Positions 1-8,079 of a stretch of 64,000 bases of DNA are shown in pieces; position 1 is the stretch's first letter; the number at the start of each line of letters is the position of its first letter. A program made the translations under genes and the position numbers. Source of the stretch: Planctomycetota bacterium (GTDB taxonomy: Bacteria; Planctomycetota; Planctomycetia; Pirellulales; Pirellulaceae); the NCBI GenBank assembly GCA_026692905.1, contig JAPLNL010000119.1, positions 124,001 to 188,000 on the forward strand, given 5' to 3'. Under the pieces are notes generated by a model, which was given only the letters and a program-made list of their open reading frames with translations, made no database searches and was not told where the DNA came from.

Positions 1-427
1 CAAACATCACGCCGGGAACTTTGCCTGTTACATTTTTGGGGCGATACAGGTTGCCCGTAACAAAAAAGCCTGGAGCGCTCTCGAAGTAAACCTTTTCGAT
101 ACTGTACTCAGGCAAATCGATTTTGCCGTGCATAACGGCATTCAGCGGCGATTTGGTCGGCATCGGCAACAATCCAAGCGATACCAGCATCTGGCGCCGC
201 ACATATTCCGAACGGGTGTCCCACTCCTCCTTGCTTTTAGGAGGAGTGAATGGGAAATAACCGTTCAGGTCTTTAGGCGGCAGGAGCCGTCGATCGTTCG
301 GAGGGAAATTGGGTTCGGCAGCAATCGGGTCCGTTGCATTGGCGATTTTGAGTTGTTGGGGATTTGAAATCGTTGCTTCGGCAGCGAGTAGAAGGAGGGT
401 AAGGGCGAACAAGCGATGTTGTTTCAT
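1..427 (-). CDS. Secreted alpha/beta hydrolase, acetylxylan esterase-like (partial, N-terminal 142 residues)
   Basis: The gene begins at an ATG read leftward from position 427 and runs off the window. The first ~20 residues (KQHRLFALTLLLLAAEA) look like a signal peptide, so the product is probably exported. Downstream the reading shows features typical of the large planctomycete family of dienelactone-hydrolase/acetylxylan-esterase-like enzymes: a WDTRSEYVRRQ segment, LGLLPMPTKSPLNAV, HGKIDLPEYSIEKVYF and ESAPGFFVTGNLYRP. These precede the hydrolase core, so the nucleophile elbow and the rest of the catalytic triad lie outside the window. The likely role is ester hydrolysis on polysaccharides or related substrates; that is family inference, and the substrate is unknown. 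No co-directional neighbour is visible. Confidence 0.8.
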   Translation of the reverse strand, partial: MKQHRLFALTLLLLAAEATISNPQQLKIANATDPIAAEPNFPPNDRRLLPPKDLNGYFPFTPPKSKEEWDTRSEYVRRQMLVSLGLLPMPTKSPLNAVMHGKIDLPEYSIEKVYFESAPGFFVTGNLYRPKNVTGKVPGVMF

Positions 428-714
428 GGTGAGTGCGTTTAGTGGGGAGGGAGAGTGTCGGTAGGCTTAGACAGTCTATCAGTATATCAAACTGATCTGC
501 TGGCGATGGAGGTGAGCATGGGATGAATGGGTTGCGATTGTAGGAGTCATGTCGATAAACACGGCTCCGAAGTCTGTTTTTTGGCGAGGGTAAAGGTTTT
601 CTGGCGGAGGCTTGTCCCGAGTTCAGCGAGGAAGGGCGCTTTCTATTTTAACGTGCCTTTAGCCGAATCTTTGAGTTCCCACTTTCGAGACCTATGGCAA
701 CCTCGCGTAGATAT

Positions 715-848
715 TCATGACTCAACCGACAAACGTCAAAGTAGTAGGCACATTCCATGTGCCGTTCACCTGGAATCCTTGTCAATTCACTCCCGCGGAC
801 GGCACGACGGAGCGTGCCTGCTACTTTTGTCGTCTGAGTCATTCATGA
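715..848. repeat. Imperfect inverted repeat, MITE-like (repeat family C)
   Basis: Two arms of about 54 bases, 715-768 and 795-848, are imperfect reverse complements. Both begin or end with tcatga, share a 'actca..cgacaaa' block, and contain a core of the type gtag(t/c)aggcac..tcc..gtgccgt. The whole could fold into one long hairpin. The right arm carries the ATG proposed as the start of the downstream regulator. A single copy of the same core (gcggacggcacatggagtg) occurs at about 38391-38417, so this is a dispersed family. It may be a non-autonomous mobile element; no transposase is nearby. Confidence 0.7.
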
Positions 849-1513
849 TCCCGAATCCCGAGTTTTCCAAAAAGGCTGATGAAATGCTGACCGAGCAGGT
901 TAGCGTACTGTCGTTGCTGGCAAGCGGCCCAGGGACGGAGTTCGTCTTCTTCACCTATGACATTGAAGGTACTGTCCGTTATTTGAGTGAGTCGTCGTGG
1001 AAAGTGCTTCAAATAAGACCCGAAAACTGGCGACGGCAGTCATTTTATTCCCGACTGACCGATCATAAATGGAACACAAGCTGCGTCCACTCAGCTGAGG
1101 GCTTTGAAGTGGATCGAATTCATCGCTGCAAATGCGAGCTTCGCGATGACTTTCGCGTTGGAATGAAAATTGATCTTTGGCGTCGACCAGTGCATTTGGA
1201 GGGCAATGTCATCGGCGTCGTGGGAATGGCCAAGCGTTCCATTGACATTGGACTTGATGGCAACACACATCAGTTCGTCTCGCCAAATCTCATTCGTGAA
1301 CGCATTGCGTCACTCAGCAGAGCAGAACGAGACGTCATCGAATTGGTGATCGCAGGGGAATTGAACAAATCGATCGCGGTTAAACTTGACATTGCGATGC
1401 GAACGGTAGAATCGCGACGTTCCAAGGCCATGTCGAAAATGGGAGTCGATCGGCTAGCCGACTTGGTGCGCATCTGGTTTACGGCGCAAGAAGCGTCATC
1501 CAAAGCGAAGTAA
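845..1513 (+). CDS. PAS-like/LuxR-type HTH transcriptional regulator
   Basis: A 222-residue reading with a LuxR/GerE-type helix-turn-helix at the C-terminus (about residues 152-215; motif LSRAERDVIELVIAGELNKS followed by IAMRTVESRRSKAMSKMG). The preceding part (about 30-130) resembles a PAS sensor fold, including a 'FFTYDIEGTVRYLSESSW' stretch. There is no receiver domain, so it is probably a stand-alone regulator responding to a small ligand or redox state; this is inference. The frame is open back to 527, but the upstream codons lie in low-quality sequence and in an inverted repeat, so ATG 845 is preferred. That start itself lies at the edge of the repeat. Target genes are unknown. Confidence 0.7.
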   Translation: MIPNPEFSKKADEMLTEQVSVLSLLASGPGTEFVFFTYDIEGTVRYLSESSWKVLQIRPENWRRQSFYSRLTDHKWNTSCVHSAEGFEVDRIHRCKCELRDDFRVGMKIDLWRRPVHLEGNVIGVVGMAKRSIDIGLDGNTHQFVSPNLIRERIASLSRAERDVIELVIAGELNKSIAVKLDIAMRTVESRRSKAMSKMGVDRLADLVRIWFTAQEASSKAK

Positions 1514-1591
1514 AGCAACGCCTAAATGGTCCCTACTCGTTTCGCCCCAGCTGGTTGCAACGCGATCAATATTGAGCACACGCCCAACGGT

Positions 1592-3016
1592 CTATTTGTT
1601 CTCAACTTCATGACCACGAACCGAATCGTTACGGATCTTCATGAGAGAATTAGCTGCGTGGTGTCTCGATGAAACACTTGGCTGAGGCCAAATCCCTCCT
1701 CCCAAAACGAGAACAGCCAACAAGATAACGGCAAATCTCTCAGATGGCTTTGATCGAAGCACGGCTAACGTTTGGAATTTTTTGCCTGTAAAGATGCGGA
1801 AATAAGCCCTGAGTATGGCAATTCCATTCAATGCGGCCGCGACGACCACCGCTAGGCCCGCGATGGGGAATACGCCGACAGCTCCCTCCACCAACAATTC
1901 CATTCCGACAAAACCAATAGTGCCGGGAAATCCAATCGATGCTAGGCCTGTCAAAAGAAACAGTCCTCCCAGCGTAGGTGTGTGTTCGTACATCCCATTG
2001 AATCGATCGAGGCGAACACGACCGATTCGCGATTCAATGGATCGCAACGTCAGCACGAATCCACCGAGGGACAAACTGATCGAGAGCCAAACACAAAGCG
2101 CACCGGTAAGTCCGATGGTGGTGACGATTTCGAGCCCTGTCAAGACAAGTGATGCTTGACTGAGAAAGAGATAGCAGAAGAATCGCCGTGCTTCGTTTTG
2201 GATCATGGCCATTCCCGCCGAATAGACAGCCGTAATCAGAGACAAAACCGCAATGCTTTGCATCGCCCATGACGGTGTGAATGGAAGTACCAAATGCATA
2301 ACGACGTAGGCACCTGTCATCGGTGCAACGAATAGGAACGCCGTGCCTAGCGACGCATTTTCAAAGAGGTCGTTCATCCAAAGATGCCCAGGTATCACCC
2401 CTGCTCGCAACAATGCCGCCGCAATTAGAAATGCTACGGGAATAAGGTTCGCGTTCTCAGGATTTCCCGTCTTGTCGATCAACAACCAGCCGACCGTCAT
2501 AAGAACGAGAAACAGTCCCATGTGGATAGAAAAGACCCGTGTGGACGCTCCCCTATTTCTTAATTCGATCCATGGTGGGACACAAGATATTGCTTGTAGA
2601 AGAATAATGAGCCATGGAGTATGGCAGCTTAACGTGGCCAAAACAATGGCTTCGGAAATAAGAGCCATTCCAAACGAAAACCGTTTCGTTTTGGTGTGCA
2701 AGGTCGATACGACCGTCAACAAATACAATAAAGCCGTCAAAGGTAAGAGAGGGGCGCTCAGTTCATCGATAACGAGAATCTTCTGTTGTGAAACCCAAGA
2801 AATGAAGTCCCAATGGTCGCTTGCCTCAAAAGTATTCAACATCGTGAAGTCGAAAAACTCGCATCCCGTGCAAATCAAGGTGAGCCAAGTAAACACAATC
2901 GCAATAGTTTGAGAGGCCTCCTTTCGCTTGGTTATTGCACAAGCGGCAGCCCCGATCAACGGAAGGACAATTGAGCATTCGAGCCAAGGTAAATTAAGTT
3001 CTGGAATGATGGGCAT
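1592..3016 (-). CDS. NuoM/N-like antiporter-type membrane subunit, third gene of the DAB operon
   Basis: A 474-residue hydrophobic protein with about a dozen membrane segments, related to the proton-channel subunits of complex I (NuoL/M/N). The late GLASIGFPGTIGFVGMELL segment is typical of that family. The position normally occupied by a Lys in 'K.P.HTWLPDA' reads RAGVIPGHLWMNDLF, so the conducting-site chemistry is altered. It lies 62 bases downstream of the NuoL-like dabB gene on the same strand and is very probably co-transcribed with dabA and dabB. Classical DAB systems consist of DabA plus one NuoL-like DabB, so this extra subunit is unusual. A likely role is proton or cation translocation coupled to carbon uptake; this is inferred from context. 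Confidence 0.75.
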   Translation of the reverse strand: MPIIPELNLPWLECSIVLPLIGAAACAITKRKEASQTIAIVFTWLTLICTGCEFFDFTMLNTFEASDHWDFISWVSQQKILVIDELSAPLLPLTALLYLLTVVSTLHTKTKRFSFGMALISEAIVLATLSCHTPWLIILLQAISCVPPWIELRNRGASTRVFSIHMGLFLVLMTVGWLLIDKTGNPENANLIPVAFLIAAALLRAGVIPGHLWMNDLFENASLGTAFLFVAPMTGAYVVMHLVLPFTPSWAMQSIAVLSLITAVYSAGMAMIQNEARRFFCYLFLSQASLVLTGLEIVTTIGLTGALCVWLSISLSLGGFVLTLRSIESRIGRVRLDRFNGMYEHTPTLGGLFLLTGLASIGFPGTIGFVGMELLVEGAVGVFPIAGLAVVVAAALNGIAILRAYFRIFTGKKFQTLAVLRSKPSERFAVILLAVLVLGGGIWPQPSVSSRHHAANSLMKIRNDSVRGHEVENK

Positions 3017-3078
3017 TCGATATCAAAATGGAGAAGGATAAGATAGACAAGGTTGCATCAATACGACGGCTTGCGTTA

Positions 3079-4527
3079 CTACACGTCGGTTAAGCTCTTG
3101 TTTGCTTGCGTATCCGCTTTGGGGGGCCCTGATAAAATTGCTGTAAATCGACGTTCAACTCGATCGGCAAACGTGAGTGCCTTAAAGATAGGCTTGGCGA
3201 TAAAGTCATCCAAGAGCGAATCGAGTCGTCCTCGCTCTAATGCAAACCGATAAAGTCGCTCTCGGAAGGCGACCGGAATCAAGCCTCGAAAGAAATAGGT
3301 CGAAATAGGCAAGTGATCGCCGATTGCATTCTCGAGAGTACGGTGATCCTTAAGTAGTGATGGGGCACGCACCAGTTGCAAAGTTCGTATGCAGGCATGC
3401 CCGATGATGTGAATGAGAGCAATGTAACGTAAGCCTAAACCGATCTCCATGAAAATGATACTCACTTGCATCAGTGAGGCAAAAGCGAGCGCGCTCTTGA
3501 TATCGGTTTGAACGCGACCAGCCATAGCTGCGAAACAGAGTGTCAAGAATCCTAGAACTACAACCATTGCACTTAAAAAAGGCGACTTGTCGAGGATTGG
3601 ACTGACCCGAAGCAACAAGAAGGCTCCTAAGTGAACGCTAAGTGCACCGTAGAAAACGGCACTCGAGGGGGTTGGTCCTTCCATGGCTCGAGGTAACCAG
3701 CCTGAAAATGGAAGCAACGCTGATTTGCCGGCAGCCGCGATCAAGAGGAGCATTCCAACCGAGAGAGCTTGTTGGCCATCAATCGTCGCGACACCAAAGG
3801 GCCAATCCCCCTGTCCCATTAGAGCTTCGAAGTCACCCGAGCCGGACAAATGATGCAAAGTCAACGCCGCCACCAAAAAGGCAGCGTCGGAGATTCGGTA
3901 GACAGACCAGACTCGAAGTCCATTTTGGACGGGTGCGGGGCGGTCATGGAAGAAGGCGACGAGCAGCGCGGACGAAAGTCCAACCAACTCCCAACCGATA
4001 AACAGAGTCTCGATGGTACCTGCCAACGATGTCATAACCATACCGAGCTGAAAAACGGCGTAGAACAAAAAGAACCGGTGGAAACCGGGCTCTAAATGCA
4101 TGTATCGCAATGCAAACGCACCGATCACGCCGCAAAGAAGATAGGACATGATTAAAAAGGGAATGCTCAACCTGTCGAAAACCAGTTTCAATCGCAAATG
4201 AAAATGCATCGACGGATCATCATGACTTTTGTCATCGCTTGACTCCAGTGTTGGCGACAACTGGGAATGATCACTTTGCAGCGCGCTGTTGGAATGTCCG
4301 AGTGTGACCCAGTCCCCAAGGTCGACCGGATAATCGTGAAGATTGTTGCTGAGCATAAAAGCCAGCATGCCCATCGAGGCCGTCAGTCCGACTAGACTCG
4401 AAAGTTGGACCGCTGTCGCTACGGCTCGTTCCCGTAAGGGGCTACGGAACAGCGAGGTCATACCGAGAACCAACAACAAGGTTGCGGAGCTTGCCACAAC
4501 CAAAAGTGCCATTACGAATTGCAACAT
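3079..4527 (-). CDS. dabB: NuoL-like cation channel subunit of inorganic-carbon uptake system (DabB)
   Basis: A 482-residue polytopic protein of the NuoL/antiporter family. Diagnostic segments are GWELVGLSSALLVAFFHDRP and GKSALLPFSGWLPRAMEGP, the canonical K and TWLP/AMEGPTP region of NuoL. It is shorter than respiratory NuoL (about 610 residues) and lacks its long C-terminal lateral helix, as expected for DabB. Its start lies 7 bases after the dabA stop, so the two are surely one transcriptional unit. In characterised DAB systems (Halothiobacillus), DabB anchors DabA at the membrane and passes a cation that drives one-way hydration of CO2 to bicarbonate. The assignment rests on family similarity plus adjacency to dabA. 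Confidence 0.85.
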   Translation of the reverse strand: MLQFVMALLVVASSATLLLVLGMTSLFRSPLRERAVATAVQLSSLVGLTASMGMLAFMLSNNLHDYPVDLGDWVTLGHSNSALQSDHSQLSPTLESSDDKSHDDPSMHFHLRLKLVFDRLSIPFLIMSYLLCGVIGAFALRYMHLEPGFHRFFLFYAVFQLGMVMTSLAGTIETLFIGWELVGLSSALLVAFFHDRPAPVQNGLRVWSVYRISDAAFLVAALTLHHLSGSGDFEALMGQGDWPFGVATIDGQQALSVGMLLLIAAAGKSALLPFSGWLPRAMEGPTPSSAVFYGALSVHLGAFLLLRVSPILDKSPFLSAMVVVLGFLTLCFAAMAGRVQTDIKSALAFASLMQVSIIFMEIGLGLRYIALIHIIGHACIRTLQLVRAPSLLKDHRTLENAIGDHLPISTYFFRGLIPVAFRERLYRFALERGRLDSLLDDFIAKPIFKALTFADRVERRFTAILSGPPKADTQANKSLTDV

Positions 4528-4534
4528 GTCGAAC

Positions 4535-7500
4535 TTAATTCACTTCGTTATTGGATTGGCTGAGGGAAAGGTGGACTGATTTGCCAGTGATCATCGCAAA
4601 GGGTAAATTCGCTCGTTGGCCGCGGTACCAATCCATCGAATTCTCAGCTATTGGCAAATTGTTCTCACTCGGAACATAGTCGACAAAATGACCGTTGACG
4701 AATCGCTGAATCCGATTGGAATGCGGATCGAGAACAGCCAATTGCGCCCAACCGTTGCGACAGATTCTCCCCACCATGGTGTTTTCATTCATGATTCTTA
4801 GCAGCGCATCCGGTGTGGATTCGATGATAAACAGCAGTCGCATCGGCTCATGTATATCGACTCCCTGCCATGGAAGCCCAGGCCTAAGATCGCTTGCCGC
4901 ACCATCCATAACTCCTAGAAGCGAGGTCACGTTGTGCGGCAGCTTGGTACCGCTTCCCCAGCCGCGAGAGTCGATCGCTGAAAACGTGTACAGCAGGTTG
5001 ATTCCTTCGCAGACAGGAATAACCGCCCCCAAGATTCGAGCCAAAATCGTGCTGTTTTCAGTATCTTGGCTTGCGTCATACGACATTTGGAAGGATCGGC
5101 GATCCAAGTAGAGTCCACGAATCCGGCTTCGTCTTCCGACAAAGCAAATCGCGTTGGTGCTGTTGCCATACTCGGGGCGTGTTTGAGCTAAATCAACGGC
5201 CCGATTCTCGACGTGCTGGAGCGCCTCGATAGGGGTGAGTTCCAGAGAGGCAGATTCAAAGCGACGGCAACGTTCGTGTGCGTTTCGCTCTGCTACCTGC
5301 GAAAAAATCTTCAACGCGTTGCGGATATCGCGAACATGCGAAGTGGGCATCAATTCCAATTCAAAAAACGTGATGGCTTCTGTGGCCGTGTTGTGCAACC
5401 CGCCAAGAAAATGCGTCTCATCAGGTATCACTAAGCCGCGACTTGCTAACTGCTTCCGAACACGGGGATCGTTCGCCATCGCGGCCAGGGCTCTTGCATT
5501 AGCCCCACCCGGACTGCCAGAACAGGCACCACATTGATAGGCTGATTCATGAGGATTGTTAAGACAATTCGACCCGTGGCCGAGAATCAGCACCAAGCGT
5601 GCAAAATTGGAAATCAATCCAATGTCTCGCAAAGACCTTTCTGTCATATTGACCATCTCGGACAACGTAAAGCCGATACCTTCGTCGCTGGAACTCGGCT
5701 TGACCCCTTCTGGTCTTTCCAGTCGCAATCGAGTGATTGCAGGTGGCGCGACGAAATTGATGGCCGTACGATGCATTTTGGCCGTAAGCCGTGGAAAAAG
5801 AATTCGACCCACCAAAGGAATCGTAAATAGTGGACCAAAACAAGCAGTTAGCAAAGCGCCAGATACCGAATCTCGTGTCCCTGTGTTGAAGCGATGGGTC
5901 GCGGTCCCTAAGGCCCGTCGAGCGACAGCTCGTTGCCGATCCGATTCTTCCAAGGAATGCACTACATCTTCGACGATCCAATGCTGCGGTTTGACAACAA
6001 TAGGCGATAGTGCCGTAAAATGGGCTTCTCCCGCGCCGCGAAAGTACATCGGAATACAAAAGAAGCCTGCGTTTCCAAAAGTCTCAACATCCGGCGAAAC
6101 TTCCTCAAGGTGTCTTCGGAACGATTCTTCACGAGCATCGATACAGGTAACGACCTGGATGCTGGCACATTCCGGTTTCTGGATTGGCTCGTTGGCCCGA
6201 GCACTGAAACCATTCAGCGTTCGCGTCAACATGTTGCGTTCGAAAGCAAGATGAAACGTGCGTCTGCGATCGTAATCCGAGAATGACTCAATCGAGCGCA
6301 CCAAATCAAACCATGCGGCCTTGGAGAGTTCTGCGATCGTTCTCGGCGACCAACCATGCAACTGAGCAATTTGGAAAAGCGGGTAGGAACGCTGGTAAAT
6401 TGTTTCCTTAGGCTCTGCGTCCACCAGCTGTTCCTGGAGAAAATGCCTCAAGCCATTTGCTTCGCCTTCGTATCGGAGATATTCCCTAACAATCGAACCA
6501 ATGGCGAAACGCTCGAGTAGAAACCGGACTGCCAGGAATTCAATCAAGGTTCCATCGGGTGAAGAAACAAACACCCTGTCGGGTCTGCTCTCCGTTTGCC
6601 AGATCATACCGGCCCAACCGCGTAGCGCTAGTAGCGTGGCTCTTAAGTATTCTTCAACTTCATGGTTTTCGACACCGAGAATGTTGAGTGATTGAGCGAG
6701 CGACTCCATTGCGCTGATGCCTTGCTCGCGAATTCTCCTGACTTCGTCCATCATGGGACGAAGCCATTTTGTCGTCCAAATGGACTTTTTGGAGTACAGT
6801 GCGACAAAGGATTTAAAGAACCCCATTTCACGCTGTGGTAACTTCCAATGCGCGAAGCCTTGATCGAGAAACACCGAACAAAAGCGAATTAAAACTTCAT
6901 TGACAAGAAGATCGCTGTCCTGCATCGTAACATTTAGAAGTAGGTCACGATGGCGAAGTGGAACAATCCGTCTTCGCGGAGCAACTGGCGTCGTCGTCAT
7001 TCTTCGACAAACAATGTCCCAAAGCAAGGTAAGACAGCAAGTTTCCCATCCTCCTTCCGCGTCACGAGACTCGCCGTCTTCTTTCCCCAAAACCCCAAGC
7101 TGACTAGCAACTTGGGTGAAACGTTTGGGTGACCACCATTCCGATGCACATGCAGTTGAATTCAGTAATTTTTCGCGAAAGTCATCCGTCATTTCGGGAC
7201 GAAATCGCTTCATCGCCCCTGTTTCACCGATGAGCCAGTTCACTTCATGTTCGGTGCCTGGATTAATGGAGTGACGCAACATGCTCATTCTAAGCTGGGA
7301 AAGTGGGACCAGCCCCCCAACCGTTCGATCGTCACTTGCCCTGAGTTCCTCTGATACGATCTGGGACAGGTTCTCTTCCGTGATCCTGTTGTCCAGCATC
7401 TTTTCTCGGTATGCGGATTCCTCGAGAAAGGGTTCACAGTCGAAAACGGCTTTCACCTGGCTCAAGGCGTCAAGGAACTGCGTTCCCTCCAACCCCTGAA

Positions 7501-7645
7501 GCGGATTGAGGAAAGCGAATGCAGTAATAGGCCCCTGTGAAGGCAACAACTCGGCTAGCCTACCAACAAGCTTTTTCAGGTCGACATCTTCATTGTTCTT
7601 CTCGTGTTTTTCGCGTTCAGCAATGGCTATTGAATCAGGGGGCAT
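4535..7645 (-). CDS. dabA: Probable inorganic carbon transporter subunit DabA (DUF2309/UPF0753)
   Basis: A 1036-residue cytoplasmic-face protein of the DUF2309 family. The beta-carbonic-anhydrase-like zinc site is intact: CIDARE gives C501 and D503, and the GHGSNCLNNPHESAYQCGAC region gives H690 and C705. The spacing between the last two ligands (15) is the same as in Halothiobacillus DabA2. The expected function is vectorial conversion of CO2 to bicarbonate at the membrane, driven by its NuoL-like partner, which accumulates bicarbonate in the cell. In a heterotroph this would feed carboxylases or buffer pH rather than RuBisCO; no carboxysome gene is visible. It is first in a three-gene minus operon, divergent from an Ehr-like complex across a 434-base gap. 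Confidence 0.9.
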   Translation of the reverse strand: MPPDSIAIAEREKHEKNNEDVDLKKLVGRLAELLPSQGPITAFAFLNPLQGLEGTQFLDALSQVKAVFDCEPFLEESAYREKMLDNRITEENLSQIVSEELRASDDRTVGGLVPLSQLRMSMLRHSINPGTEHEVNWLIGETGAMKRFRPEMTDDFREKLLNSTACASEWWSPKRFTQVASQLGVLGKEDGESRDAEGGWETCCLTLLWDIVCRRMTTTPVAPRRRIVPLRHRDLLLNVTMQDSDLLVNEVLIRFCSVFLDQGFAHWKLPQREMGFFKSFVALYSKKSIWTTKWLRPMMDEVRRIREQGISAMESLAQSLNILGVENHEVEEYLRATLLALRGWAGMIWQTESRPDRVFVSSPDGTLIEFLAVRFLLERFAIGSIVREYLRYEGEANGLRHFLQEQLVDAEPKETIYQRSYPLFQIAQLHGWSPRTIAELSKAAWFDLVRSIESFSDYDRRRTFHLAFERNMLTRTLNGFSARANEPIQKPECASIQVVTCIDAREESFRRHLEEVSPDVETFGNAGFFCIPMYFRGAGEAHFTALSPIVVKPQHWIVEDVVHSLEESDRQRAVARRALGTATHRFNTGTRDSVSGALLTACFGPLFTIPLVGRILFPRLTAKMHRTAINFVAPPAITRLRLERPEGVKPSSSDEGIGFTLSEMVNMTERSLRDIGLISNFARLVLILGHGSNCLNNPHESAYQCGACSGSPGGANARALAAMANDPRVRKQLASRGLVIPDETHFLGGLHNTATEAITFFELELMPTSHVRDIRNALKIFSQVAERNAHERCRRFESASLELTPIEALQHVENRAVDLAQTRPEYGNSTNAICFVGRRSRIRGLYLDRRSFQMSYDASQDTENSTILARILGAVIPVCEGINLLYTFSAIDSRGWGSGTKLPHNVTSLLGVMDGAASDLRPGLPWQGVDIHEPMRLLFIIESTPDALLRIMNENTMVGRICRNGWAQLAVLDPHSNRIQRFVNGHFVDYVPSENNLPIAENSMDWYRGQRANLPFAMITGKSVHLSLSQSNNEVN

Positions 7646-8079
7646 CCGGTGCTCGACACTTTCGTTTTACGACTTTTATTCGCTAACTCCTCATTGCACG
7701 TTGCCACAATGAGCAACCAACTTGTACTCCAAATGTACAACATCAAAACAGTGAGATTTTTCAAGGTTTGGGGTTTTTGAAAAAGAGCGCGCAAATAGCG
7801 ACGCCCCATTTGGTGCAAGGAAAAGCAGCATAAAAAAACATGTTCCGATAGAAGCAGCATGCATGCCATTCTCATTCACTGCCAGGATGCTTACGGCTTT
7901 GTAACCTTCAGGTTTTCTTCAAAAAAACCAGGGAATACGACGTGTTTTTAACATTGCGATATCATTCCGTGTGGTTCAAGTTGACTCAAGGAAAAGTAGC
8001 CTCGCCTTAAAATGCTTTTTATGTAGAATGAAATAACATAAATAGATTTTTGATCGTTTCCGAACGGAGAGACCATACT
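7646..8079. promoter_or_regulatory. Divergent intergenic region between the dabA and Ehr-like operons
   Basis: These 434 bases separate two operons transcribed outward and must hold both promoters. The stretch is more AT-rich than the flanking genes, with several A and T runs (7770-7790, 7918-7930, 8008-8050). No gene, long hairpin or clear operator was seen. No -35/-10 pair is claimed because no match was convincing. At the right end, cggagag at 8065-8071 sits at ribosome-binding distance from GTG 8080 and decides that start over the in-frame TTG at 8050. Confidence 0.5.
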
